DNA from: an uncultured Collinsella sp. | GTDB taxonomy: Bacteria > Actinomycetota > Coriobacteriia > Coriobacteriales > Coriobacteriaceae | Assembly: GCA_958369225.1 (NCBI GenBank) | Contig: CATXID010000005.1 | Coordinates: forward strand, 62,001-126,000 | Direction of reading: 5' to 3' | DNA length: 64,000 nucleotides | Shown here: positions 52,846-60,505 of the stretch, one piece after another | Position numbering within the stretch: the first letter of the stretch is position 1 | Layout of the letters: the number at the start of each line of letters is the position of its first letter | The notes under the pieces: generated by a model | The model's input: only the letters and a program-made list of their open reading frames with translations | Database searches by the model: none | Told to the model about the DNA's origin: nothing | Position numbers and translations under genes: made by a program

Positions 52846-53736
52846 CTAGCGTCCGCGCTCCTCCATGATGATCTCGATCTCGTCAGCGTTGATGCCCACC
52901 ATAGCCTCGCCCAGGTCCTCCGAAAGCTCAGCGATGAGTTTGGCGTCGGTGAAGTTGGCCACGGCCTTAACGATGGCGGCAGCGCGCTTGGCGGGGTCGC
53001 CGCTCTTAAAGATGCCCGATCCGACAAAGACGCCTTCGGCGCCCAGCTGCATCATCAGCGCGGCATCGGCGGGAGTCGCTACGCCGCCGGCAGCAAAGTT
53101 CACGACGGGGAGCTTGCCCGTAGCGTGGACTTCGCGCACCAGCTCGACCGGAACCTGCAGCTGCTTGGCCGCCTCAAAGAGCTCGTCGTCGCGCAGAGCC
53201 ACAACGTCGCGGATCTGCTTTTGGATCTTGCGCATGTGGCGCACGGCCTGAACGACGTCGCCCGTGCCCGGCTCGCCCTTGGTGCGGATCATCGTGGCGC
53301 CCTCGGCGACGCGGCGCAGCGCCTCGCCCAGGTCACGGGCACCGCAGACAAACGGGACGTCAAACTGGGTCTTATCGATGTGGTAGACATCGTCGGCGGG
53401 GGAGAGAACCTCGGACTCATCGATGTAGTCGATCTCGATGGCCTGAAGGACCTGCGCCTCGACGATGTGACCGATGCGGCACTTGGCCATGACGGGGATG
53501 GAGACGGCCTCTTGAATGCCCTTGATCATCTTGGGGTCACTCATGCGCGACACGCCGCCGGCGGCGCGGATGTCGGCCGGGATGCGCTCGAGAGCCATGA
53601 CGGCGCAGGCGCCTGCCTGCTCGGCGATACGTGCCTGCTCGGGCGTGGTGACGTCCATGATGACGCCGCCCTTGAGCATCTGCGCGAGCTCGCGGTTGAG
53701 TTTGACGCGATCGGCCTTGCTGGTCTGTTCTGCCAT
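52846..53736 (-). CDS. pdxS: Pyridoxal 5'-phosphate synthase lyase subunit
   Basis: Builds PLP from ribose 5-phosphate, glyceraldehyde 3-phosphate and ammonia. 296-residue barrel with the family blocks MLKGGVIMDVTTPEQARIAE, MAKCRIGHIVEAQVL (active-site Lys), YIDESEVLSPADD and FAAGGVATPADAALMM. AAGGGAGCAACC precedes the start (MAEQTSK). Divergent from pdxR with the regulatory region between. Confidence 0.97.
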   Translation of the reverse strand: MAEQTSKADRVKLNRELAQMLKGGVIMDVTTPEQARIAEQAGACAVMALERIPADIRAAGGVSRMSDPKMIKGIQEAVSIPVMAKCRIGHIVEAQVLQAIEIDYIDESEVLSPADDVYHIDKTQFDVPFVCGARDLGEALRRVAEGATMIRTKGEPGTGDVVQAVRHMRKIQKQIRDVVALRDDELFEAAKQLQVPVELVREVHATGKLPVVNFAAGGVATPADAALMMQLGAEGVFVGSGIFKSGDPAKRAAAIVKAVANFTDAKLIAELSEDLGEAMVGINADEIEIIMEERGR

Positions 53737-53828
53737 GGTTGCTCCCTTGGTTGGCATGTGCATTGCTTGACGGAACATCCTATCGGGGAGCTGGGTATGG
53801 CGAAATACTCAGTTTTCGAGATAATAAC

Positions 53829-53870
53829 AAGGTCAGACTAATGCCAGATTGAATGACTCGATAAGGTCAG
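53829..53870. promoter_or_regulatory. Direct repeats between pdxS and pdxR (probable PdxR sites)
   Basis: AAGGTCAG occurs at 53829-53836 and 53863-53870, 34 bases apart, in the same orientation, in the 145-base divergent gap. MocR/PdxR regulators typically bind direct repeats in pdxST promoters. Confidence 0.5.
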
Positions 53871-53881
53871 GTGACAAACTC

Positions 53882-55297
53882 ATGCTTGACTATAATTTGG
53901 AAAACCGCGGCGAAGCATCGCTCTATGAGTATGTTTACCAGCAAATTCGAGATGATATCGTTGCCGGGCGCATTGCGGCGGGGGAGCATCTGCCGTCTAA
54001 GCGCGCCTTTGCGAGCCATCTGGGAATCAGTGTCATCACCATCGAGAATGCATATAGCCAGTTGCTTGCCGAGGGCTATATTTGCTCAAAGCCGCGCCGT
54101 GGTTACTACGCGTGCGAGCTTCCCGATGCACCGGTTTTGTCTTTGGCCGCGGGGGATATCGACCGAGATGCTGTCTCTGTTGGCCCCAACGCGCATGATT
54201 CCGACGGACAGACCGAGCAGTTCGACGCTCTTTCTCCTTCCGCTTTGGAGGCGGCGCGGCTTTGGCAAAGCGCGCTACGGGCGACACTGACGTCCGAAGA
54301 CGAACGCGAAATCTTTTCGCCCGCGCCCGCGCAAGGCACCGCTCGGCTACGACGCGCAATTGCTCACCATCTGCGCGGGACAAGAGGTATGAATGTCGAC
54401 CCAGACAACATCGTTATCGGTGCGGGCGCCCAGTTGCTCGATACCATGTTGGTTCAGCTGCTTGGCGCGGACAAGGTGTATGCCGTTGAGGATCCGGGCT
54501 ATCTGCGCCTGACGCGCATCTATCAGGCTATGGGTTGCAAAGTTCGACATATCCCGTTGGATGATGACGGCGTGATCCTGAGTGACCTGCAGAAAACCGG
54601 GACCGATGTCCTTCACCTGATGCCGTCCCATCAGTATCCGACCGGCCTTGTGACGAGCATTGCGCGTCGCTATGCCCTGCTGAGCTGGGCCGCCGAGCAG
54701 CCGGACCGTTATCTCATCGAAGATGACTTTGATTGTGAGTTTCGCCTTGCCGGCAAGCCGATTCCCGCGCTCGCGTCGATCGATGCCGCCCAATCGGTCA
54801 TCTACACCAACACCTTTTCAAAAAGTCTGTCGTCGGCCCTGCGTTTGGCGTATATGGTCCTGCCTGATGAGCTGATGGAACGGTTTAGGCGCAACCTTGG
54901 TTTTTACGCCTCGTCGGTGAGTTCTGTTGACCAGGTCGCTTTGGCTCGTTTGCTGGAATCGGGCGATTACGAGCGCCATGTAAACCGGGTCCGCGTTCGC
55001 GCTCGCGAGACACGCGATGGCCTGGCGTCGCTTGTACGGAAAGCGTTTCCAGCAGGGGAGATCTCGATCGAGCATGCAGACGAGGGTCTTTACTGCACCG
55101 TTGCCCTGGCCGAGGACAAGGCGGGGAAGAGCTTCGCGAAGGCTCTTGCTGGCGCTCGTATTTCCTATGTCAACATCGTCGATTGCCTGTGGACGGGTGA
55201 ACGGGCATCGACTAAGATCGCTCCATCTCGCGTCCTTATACAATACGACGACCTGAGCCCTCATTCGCTCATCGTTCTTCAAGAACAGCTGCAATAA
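53882..55297 (+). CDS. pdxR: MocR/PdxR-type regulator (GntR HTH fused to aminotransferase domain)
   Basis: 471 residues. GntR winged helix at about 10-75 (YEYVYQQIRDDIVAG and SKRAFASHLGISVITIENAY), then a fold type I aminotransferase-like PLP domain whose lysine is in NTFSKSLSSALRLAY. PdxR proteins sense PLP with this domain and regulate pdxST. The divergent position makes this role very likely. ATG 53882 (MLDYNLENRGEASLY) is preferred over a TTG 33 bases upstream. Confidence 0.93.
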   Translation: MLDYNLENRGEASLYEYVYQQIRDDIVAGRIAAGEHLPSKRAFASHLGISVITIENAYSQLLAEGYICSKPRRGYYACELPDAPVLSLAAGDIDRDAVSVGPNAHDSDGQTEQFDALSPSALEAARLWQSALRATLTSEDEREIFSPAPAQGTARLRRAIAHHLRGTRGMNVDPDNIVIGAGAQLLDTMLVQLLGADKVYAVEDPGYLRLTRIYQAMGCKVRHIPLDDDGVILSDLQKTGTDVLHLMPSHQYPTGLVTSIARRYALLSWAAEQPDRYLIEDDFDCEFRLAGKPIPALASIDAAQSVIYTNTFSKSLSSALRLAYMVLPDELMERFRRNLGFYASSVSSVDQVALARLLESGDYERHVNRVRVRARETRDGLASLVRKAFPAGEISIEHADEGLYCTVALAEDKAGKSFAKALAGARISYVNIVDCLWTGERASTKIAPSRVLIQYDDLSPHSLIVLQEQLQ

Positions 55298-55308
55298 GCC
55301 CACGAAAA

Positions 55309-55334
55309 AGGCCCGAACCATGCGGTCCGGGCCT
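55309..55334. terminator. Hairpin between pdxR and reverse rubrerythrin
   Basis: AGGCCCGaacc and ggtCCGGGCCT arms, in the gap between convergent genes; A-rich on one side. Moderate. Confidence 0.6.
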
Positions 55335-55368
55335 CATCGAGCTAGAGATTGTCTCTCAGGCGGCTGTC

Positions 55369-55929
55369 TTAGCCAAAGTAGCGCTTGAGCAGGCCGGCGA
55401 AAGCCTTGCCGTGGCGGGCCTCGTCGCGAGCCATCTCGTGCACGGTATCGTGGATGGCATCGAGGCCAGCGGCCTTGGCGCGCTTGGCAAGATCGGTCTT
55501 GCCGGCGGTGGCGCCGTTCTCGGCCTCAACGCGCATTTCGAGGTTCTTCTTGGTGGAGTCAGTCACGACCTCGCCCAGGAGCTCGGCGAACTTGGCGGCG
55601 TGCTCGGCCTCCTCGTGGGCAGCCTTCTCCCAGTACAGGCCAATCTCGGGGTAGCCCTCGCGATGAGCGACGCGAGCCATGGCCAGGTACATACCGACCT
55701 CGGAGCACTCACCCTCAAAGTTGGCGCGCAGGTCGGCAACGATGTCCTCGGAGACGCCCTCCATCTTGGCGACGCCCACGACGTGCTCGGCAGCCCACTC
55801 GAGCTGGCCCTCCTCCTGCTTCAGGAAACGAGAACCGGGAACGCCGCACTGGGGGCACTTGAAGTCCTCGGGCAGCTGGTCGCCGTCGAACTCTTCCACA
55901 TAACCGCAAACGGGGCAAACAAACTTCAT
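55369..55929 (-). CDS. Reverse rubrerythrin
   Basis: 186 residues. An N-terminal rubredoxin domain has four Cys (5, 8, 25, 28; CPVCGY and CPQCGV), followed by a ferritin-like diiron domain with EEAEH and DEARH pairs. The rubredoxin module before the diiron domain is the reverse order of classical rubrerythrin, as in clostridial reverse rubrerythrins that reduce H2O2 and O2 with NADH. It should protect this anaerobe from peroxide. The start with GAAAGGATCG upstream is preferred; longer frames exist. Confidence 0.94.
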   Translation of the reverse strand: MKFVCPVCGYVEEFDGDQLPEDFKCPQCGVPGSRFLKQEEGQLEWAAEHVVGVAKMEGVSEDIVADLRANFEGECSEVGMYLAMARVAHREGYPEIGLYWEKAAHEEAEHAAKFAELLGEVVTDSTKKNLEMRVEAENGATAGKTDLAKRAKAAGLDAIHDTVHEMARDEARHGKAFAGLLKRYFG

Positions 55930-56185
55930 GATTCGATCCTTTCGATCGATGGCGATTGTGCGCTCGTCCGGTCCCGTAAGGGCCCTCTCCGGACGTGCGT
56001 CTTGACGAGTTCTATTATCCATAAATGTAACCAAATGTGAAGCCTATTAGGAATGATTTTTAATAAAACAATTTTGAGATATGAAGATGTTGATTGATTA
56101 ACGATTAGCAAGCCGTCTTTGACCGCCGCTGAGTACAATCGGTCGAGCAAATGTTGACCCATCAACAAATAAAGGAGTTTCCTTT
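55930..56185. other. A+T-rich intergenic region
   Basis: About 256 bases between divergent genes. From 56000 to 56110 it is unusually A+T rich (TAATAAAACAATTTTGAGAT and similar), much below the window average. It should contain the reverse rubrerythrin promoter and possibly a redox or metal regulator site, but no clean PerR or Fur box was recognised. No gene is seen. Confidence 0.55.
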
Positions 56186-57406
56186 ATGCATCTAGCCCGT
56201 CGTGCCTGGTGCCGAACATATCAGACGGTTTTTCGCATTGCATTGCCGATCCTGCCCTATACCGAGCCGCGCATTTTGGAGCATGCCGAGGATGTGCCCG
56301 CGATGCTTCAAAAGCGCTCGATCCAGAAGGTCCTTATCGTGACAGACCCTGGTATTGCTCGTTTGGGACTCACGGCATCACTCGAGCGTGCGCTTGCGGC
56401 TCAGGGGATTGGCGTTACGGTCTATGCCGAAACGCGTGCGAACCCCACGGTCTCGAATGTGGAGGAAGCGGCGGCGCTGTATCGCGAGAACGACTGCCGG
56501 GCCATTATCGGTTTTGGCGGCGGTTCGGCCATGGACTGCGCCAAGGGCGTGGGCGCACGCATCGCACAGCCAAATAAGCCCATCAACAAGATGCGCGGCC
56601 TGCTGCGCGTCCACCGTCTCTTGCCGCTGCTTATTGCGGTTCCCACTACCTCCGGTACGGGAAGCGAAGTCACACTCGCGGCGGTTATCACCGATGACGA
56701 GACGCACTATAAATACCCCATTAACGACTTTGTGCTTATCCCGCGCTTTGCGGTGCACGACCCCGAGTTTACACGCGGCCTGCCCGCCTCCATTACGGGG
56801 CAGACGGGCATGGATGCCCTGACGCATGCCGTCGAGGCCTTTATCGGCCGTAGCACCACGCCCTACACGCGCAAGATGGCGCGTCAGGCGGTCCAGCTCA
56901 TCCACGACAATTTGCCCGAGGCCTATGAGCATGGCGACGACATGCGCGCTCGTCGCAATATGCTTTCGGCGGCGTATAAAGCGGGTGTTGCATTTACCCG
57001 CTCCTATGTCGGATATGTGCATGCCATCGCGCACAGTCTGGGCGGCCGATACGGAATTCCGCACGGTTTGGCCAACGCGATCATCCTGCCGCACATGCTT
57101 CGCGCTTATGGTGACGCCGCCGCCCCCAAGCTTGCCGATCTTGCTCGCATGGCCGGTCTCGCGCCGGCTAACGCGCAGGACAGTCTTGCGGCCGAGGCCT
57201 TTATCGATTGGGTCGACCGCATGAATGCCGCCTTGGGCATTCCAAAATATGTGACGGGCATTCGCCGCTCCGATATTCCGCAAATGGCGGCCCATGCCGA
57301 TGCCGAGGCCAATCCGCTATACCCCGTTCCACTTTTGATGGACCGTTTGGAACTCGAGCGTATGTACGAGGTCGTCGCGGGTGGTATGTTTGAGGTCGAG
57401 AACTAG
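56186..57406 (+). CDS. Iron-containing alcohol dehydrogenase
   Basis: 406-residue type III alcohol dehydrogenase. Nucleotide-binding GFGGGSAMDCAKG near residue 113, PTTSGTGSEVT near residue 153, and metal-ligand blocks GMDALTHAVEAFI and HAIAHSLGGRYGIPHGLANA are characteristic. About 20 extra N-terminal residues (MHLARRAWCRTYQTVFRIA) precede the common start, but AAAGGAG before this ATG supports it. It is followed after 8 bases by an aldehyde dehydrogenase gene, suggesting an alcohol/aldehyde interconversion pair. Confidence 0.92.
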   Translation: MHLARRAWCRTYQTVFRIALPILPYTEPRILEHAEDVPAMLQKRSIQKVLIVTDPGIARLGLTASLERALAAQGIGVTVYAETRANPTVSNVEEAAALYRENDCRAIIGFGGGSAMDCAKGVGARIAQPNKPINKMRGLLRVHRLLPLLIAVPTTSGTGSEVTLAAVITDDETHYKYPINDFVLIPRFAVHDPEFTRGLPASITGQTGMDALTHAVEAFIGRSTTPYTRKMARQAVQLIHDNLPEAYEHGDDMRARRNMLSAAYKAGVAFTRSYVGYVHAIAHSLGGRYGIPHGLANAIILPHMLRAYGDAAAPKLADLARMAGLAPANAQDSLAAEAFIDWVDRMNAALGIPKYVTGIRRSDIPQMAAHADAEANPLYPVPLLMDRLELERMYEVVAGGMFEVEN

Positions 57407-57414
57407 GAGGGTCC

Positions 57415-58794
57415 ATGAACACCGAGGAAATCGCGCGCATCGTTGCCGATCAGCGCGCCTATTTTAAGACGCATGCCACGTTTGATGTCGATGTTCGACG
57501 TCGCGCGCTCGTGAGTTTGCGCGATGCGGTACGGGCCCACGAGGCCGATATTGCCCATGCGCTCAAGACCGATTTGGGAAAGTCCCATGATGAGGCGTAT
57601 ATGTGCGAGATCGGCACGTCGCTTTCCGAGATTCGTCATCAGATCGCGCATGCGGCTCGATGGAGTCGTCCTCGCCTGCATCCGTGTGATCTCGCCAATG
57701 CCGTGAGCGTTTGCAAAACGCAAGCCGTGCCCTATGGCGTCACGCTCATCATGGCTCCGTGGAACTACCCGTTTTTGCTAACACTCGAGCCGCTCGCCGG
57801 CGCCCTTGCCGCGGGCAATACTGTGGTCATCAAGCCGAGCGCCTATGCTCCGGCATCGAGTGCGGTGCTCAGGCAAATCTGCGAAGAGGCATTTGATCCG
57901 CGCCTGGTGACGGTTGTCGAGGGCGGGCGCGCTGAGAACGAAGCGCTGCTCGACGAGTGCTGGGACAAGATCTTCTTTACCGGTAGCGTTCCGGTCGGTA
58001 AGCTCGTCATGGAGCGCGCAAGTAAAAACCTTACGCCCGTGACGCTTGAGCTGGGCGGCAAGAGTCCCTGCATCGTGGATGCGACGGCAAACTTGAAGGT
58101 CGCGGCGCGGCGTATCGCCTTTGGTAAATGGCTCAACGTGGGACAGACCTGTGTGGCGCCCGACTATCTGCTGGTCGATACGCGCGCGCACGACGAGCTG
58201 CTGGGCCTTATCAAGGAGGAGGTCCGTCGCATGTTTGGCGAGCACCCGCTCGACAACGAGGACTACGGTCATATTGTCAATGCCAAGCATTTCGCGCGCG
58301 TACGCGGGCTGATCGACCCCGACAAGGTTGTGCTGGGAGGCACGGCGCGCGAGTCGTCGCTCAAGATTGAGCCGACGATCCTAGACGGCGTGGCGCCTGA
58401 GGACGCCGTGATGCAGGAAGAAATCTTCGGTCCCATCTTGCCGGTGCTGACGTATGAGAGCTTAGACGAGGCCGAGACGTTTATTACGGATTGTCCGACG
58501 CCGCTGGCCCTGTATATCTTTAGCCAGGATCGCGCGGTTCAGCAGCGCTTTGTGCGCTACGTGCCCTTTGGCGGCGGCTGCGTCAACGACACCATCATGC
58601 ATCTGGCTACGAGCCATATGGGCTTTGGCGGCATGGGCGCGAGCGGTATGGGGCAGTACCATGGCCGGGAGAGCTTCGATACGTTTAGCCACAAGAAGAG
58701 CATCGTGAACAAGGCAACCTGGCTCGACGTGCCGTTTCGGTATGCGCCCTACGCAAGCTGGAAGCACAAATTCGTGCGCATGTTTGTGCATTAG
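57415..58794 (+). CDS. Aldehyde dehydrogenase (ALDH3-like)
   Basis: 459 residues. Cofactor/catalytic blocks are NYPFLLTLEPLAGALAAGN, TLELGGKSPCIVDATA (general base Glu) and GQTCVAPDYLLV (catalytic Cys). The C-terminal SIVNKATWLDVPFRYAPYAS region is typical of class 3/coniferyl-type enzymes. Length is shorter than class 1/2 ALDH (about 490), as expected. TAGGAGGGTCC precedes the ATG. Operon with the alcohol dehydrogenase. Confidence 0.94.
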   Translation: MNTEEIARIVADQRAYFKTHATFDVDVRRRALVSLRDAVRAHEADIAHALKTDLGKSHDEAYMCEIGTSLSEIRHQIAHAARWSRPRLHPCDLANAVSVCKTQAVPYGVTLIMAPWNYPFLLTLEPLAGALAAGNTVVIKPSAYAPASSAVLRQICEEAFDPRLVTVVEGGRAENEALLDECWDKIFFTGSVPVGKLVMERASKNLTPVTLELGGKSPCIVDATANLKVAARRIAFGKWLNVGQTCVAPDYLLVDTRAHDELLGLIKEEVRRMFGEHPLDNEDYGHIVNAKHFARVRGLIDPDKVVLGGTARESSLKIEPTILDGVAPEDAVMQEEIFGPILPVLTYESLDEAETFITDCPTPLALYIFSQDRAVQQRFVRYVPFGGGCVNDTIMHLATSHMGFGGMGASGMGQYHGRESFDTFSHKKSIVNKATWLDVPFRYAPYASWKHKFVRMFVH

Positions 58795-58795
58795 G

Positions 58796-58839
58796 AAATG
58801 GCAGGTAATACGAACAAGTGTTCCTATTACCTGCCATTT
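58796..58839. repeat. Palindrome between ALDH gene and small-peptide locus
   Basis: AAATGGCAGGTAATA (58796-58810) and TATTACCTGCCATTT (58825-58839) with a 14-base loop. Weak T-run; may terminate the ALDH operon and separate it from the following small-peptide locus. Confidence 0.65.
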
Positions 58840-58876
58840 ACGTTAGACTACTGCTATGGGGTACGGATGGGCCAAC

Positions 58877-58891
58877 TCCCTTTAGAAGGGA
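58877..58891 (+). promoter_or_regulatory. Hairpin masking the ribosome binding site of the 27-aa peptide
   Basis: TCCCTT (58877-58882) pairs with AAGGGA (58886-58891), which is the ribosome binding site of the peptide ATG at 58898. Such masking is common in type I toxin mRNAs. Confidence 0.6.
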
Positions 58892-58897
58892 ATTGGT

Positions 58898-58981
58898 ATG
58901 AACGTAAGCGATGTTATTTCGTTATTGGCGTTGTTGATCGCGGCTATCGAACTCGGCCTGTTTATCGGCCGAATGAAATAG
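58898..58981 (+). CDS. 27-aa hydrophobic peptide, candidate type I toxin
   Basis: Short frame reading MNVSDVISLLALLIAAIELG then LFIGRMK: one membrane helix (about residues 6-24) with a polar start and basic end, like holin-like or Fst/BsrG-type toxins. AAGGGA is 6 bases before the ATG. The RNA hairpin after the stop (GCCGTC/GACGGC, 58981-59006), the masked ribosome binding site and an opposing promoter on the minus strand all fit a type I toxin-antitoxin locus. The annotation rests on these features; no homologue search was possible. Part of a 422-base gap without a larger gene. Confidence 0.6.
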   Translation: MNVSDVISLLALLIAAIELGLFIGRMK

Positions 58982-59069
58982 CCGTCCCCGCGTAAGCGAA
59001 GACGGCCACTTCTCACGATGAAAACGTGTATCGGAGTTGGCAAGACCCGCTGCCACGGGTGCCATCCGT
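58981..59069 (-). ncRNA. Candidate antisense antitoxin RNA
   Basis: Transcription from the minus-strand promoter at 59076-59104 would start near 59069 and run toward the toxin, overlapping its 3' end and ending at the GCCGTC/GACGGC hairpin. This gives an RNA of about 80-90 bases complementary to the toxin mRNA tail. Predicted only from position. Confidence 0.4.
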
Positions 59070-59075
59070 GCCTCT

Positions 59076-59104
59076 ATCTTATCTGCAAGCGCTCTGTCTC
59101 GCAA
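59076..59104 (-). promoter_or_regulatory. Putative sigma-70 promoter for the antisense RNA
   Basis: On the minus strand TTGCGA (59104-59099), 17 bases, TAAGAT (59081-59076). Spacing is optimal; each hexamer matches the consensus at four positions. Confidence 0.5.
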
Positions 59105-59217
59105 GCGTTGCGGCGAGCGATTGAAAGACGCGGGCAGGATGAATTTGTGTCCGCACGAGTTCGTAGACTTCTCAGTAAGGTTAAGCGTCGGTTTATCCGG
59201 CCGTTAGAGGAGTTGCT

Positions 59218-59544
59218 ATGCACGAGCCTTCGCGTGTTCTTCTGTCGTTTCATATTGCGGGATTTCAGTATGCCGACGGTGCCTTGGTCCTGGGCGATCT
59301 TAAAGCGGGCGATAAGCTGACGCTGTGTGCCGAGCACGATAACCCCCATGATCCCGAGGCGGTTGCGATCTATTACGACAAGACCAAGCTCGGTTATGTT
59401 CCGGGAAACGAGGTCGGCCCGTTGTCCTTGATGATGTATTACGGACATGAGGGTGTATTTGAGGCGCGCGTGCAGCAAGTTGCCCCAGAGCACAGCCCGT
59501 GGCATCAGGTGCGTGTTGGACTCTACGTGGTGGATGCTCGCTAA
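59218..59544 (+). CDS. HIRAN domain protein
   Basis: 108 residues forming one HIRAN domain: LLSFHIAGFQYADGALVLGD, LKAGDKLTLCAEHDNPHDPE, AVAIYYDKTKLGYVPGNE. HIRAN domains bind DNA ends (3'-OH) in SNF2/HLTF proteins; standalone copies occur in bacteria with unknown partners. AGAGGAGTTGCT precedes the ATG. The 59-aa gene follows after 18 bases. Confidence 0.85.
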   Translation: MHEPSRVLLSFHIAGFQYADGALVLGDLKAGDKLTLCAEHDNPHDPEAVAIYYDKTKLGYVPGNEVGPLSLMMYYGHEGVFEARVQQVAPEHSPWHQVRVGLYVVDAR

Positions 59545-59562
59545 TCGGTAAGGGAGACTGCC

Positions 59563-59742
59563 ATGTTTGATGACGACGACCAGTTCGATCTGACAGACGA
59601 TCCGTTTGAGTGGGATATGCTACTCGATGATGATGAGTTGGAGCGGGATCGTAAGAAGCGGCAGGACAAGAACACCCAGGGTGGCGCTTCGAAAAAGCAA
59701 GACAAGAGCCGCCGCGGACTGTTCGGCGGGTTCTTTGGATAA
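59563..59742 (+). CDS. Small highly charged protein, 59 aa
   Basis: Too short to be listed by length cut-offs, but it has a good site (AGGGAGACTGCC before ATG). The N-terminal half is acidic (MFDDDDQFDLTDDPFEWDML), the C-terminal half basic and disordered (ELERDRKKRQDKNTQGGASK), ending GLFGGFFG. It lies between the HIRAN gene and the metallophosphoesterase gene, probably in one transcript. No domain recognised. Confidence 0.65.
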   Translation: MFDDDDQFDLTDDPFEWDMLLDDDELERDRKKRQDKNTQGGASKKQDKSRRGLFGGFFG

Positions 59743-59808
59743 CCGCCGCATCGCTGCGTCTGTATACTTAGCACGAGTTGAACGCGTTGCGAAATGAGGA
59801 CAGAGACG

Positions 59809-60354
59809 ATGATGTGGTTTACCGCCGACCTGCACCTGGGCGATACGAATATCTTGCACGACATGGACCGGCCGTTTGGCTCGGTCGAGGAGATGAATCG
59901 CAAGGTCATCGATGCCATCAATGAGTGCGTGGCTGCGGATGACCGCCTCTATATTCTGGGTGACTTTACCTATCGTTTGCCCCTGGCGGAGGCGGTGCGC
60001 CTGCGCGAGCGTATCGAATGCCAGAACGTGACGCTCATCCGTGGTAACCATGACGGTGACTGGGAAGATCCCGACGTACCGCAGATTTGGGAAGACGTGC
60101 GCGATTACCTGGAGATTGCTCCCGGCTATGCCAAGGGTCATCGCCTGGTGATGAGCCATTACCCCATGCTCAGCTGGAATGGCAAGGCGCGCGGCGCCAT
60201 CATGCTGCACGGGCACATTCACAGCAGGGGAGACCGCACCAATGCGCGTAATCGCGATCGCGAGCGCCCTATCTTTCGCTACGACGTTGGCCTCGATGCC
60301 AACAACTACAAGCCCGTTAGCCGCGACCAGATTCTCGGCTTCTTTGGACTGTAA
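59809..60354 (+). CDS. Metallophosphoesterase
   Basis: 181 residues of the calcineurin-like phosphoesterase fold. Metal-binding motifs are in order: FTADLHLGD (Asp, His), LGDFTY, GNHDGDW (Asn, His, Asp), MSHYPM and LHGHIHSR (His pairs). It resembles the small MPE family (UDP-2,3-diacylglucosamine or 2',3'-cyclic phosphodiesterase-like); substrate unknown. Start at ATG 59809, with GAGGA upstream and a TATACT -10 candidate at 59763-59768. Confidence 0.92.
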   Translation: MMWFTADLHLGDTNILHDMDRPFGSVEEMNRKVIDAINECVAADDRLYILGDFTYRLPLAEAVRLRERIECQNVTLIRGNHDGDWEDPDVPQIWEDVRDYLEIAPGYAKGHRLVMSHYPMLSWNGKARGAIMLHGHIHSRGDRTNARNRDRERPIFRYDVGLDANNYKPVSRDQILGFFGL

Positions 60355-60372
60355 TTCTCGAACCACCGCACA

Positions 60373-60410
60373 AACCGCGACAAAGGGGGGCGGGCACCTT
60401 TGTCGTGGTT
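60373..60410. repeat. Palindrome downstream of metallophosphoesterase
   Basis: AACCGCGACAAAGG (60373-60386) and CCTTTGTCGTGGTT (60397-60410), one G-T pair, around GGGGCGGGCA. Similar in design to 20956-20988. Confidence 0.6.
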
Positions 60411-60505
60411 CTGGCGCCGTTGCCATTATGGCGGCGGCGCCTTTTTTGTCCGTGCGGCGCGGTAGAGTGTAGGCGGTTGAAATTTGCGTCCATCGAGGAG
60501 CTGCT

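Noticed and set aside
58798..58995. 65-residue frame across the palindrome and the toxin gene
   Set aside because: Starts inside the palindrome without a ribosome binding site; the 27-aa frame has the good signals.
59018..59320. 100-residue plus-strand frame with Cys-rich start (MKTCIGVGKTRCHGCHPC)
   Set aside because: Overlaps the proposed antisense RNA promoter and the HIRAN gene in another frame, with no ribosome binding site.
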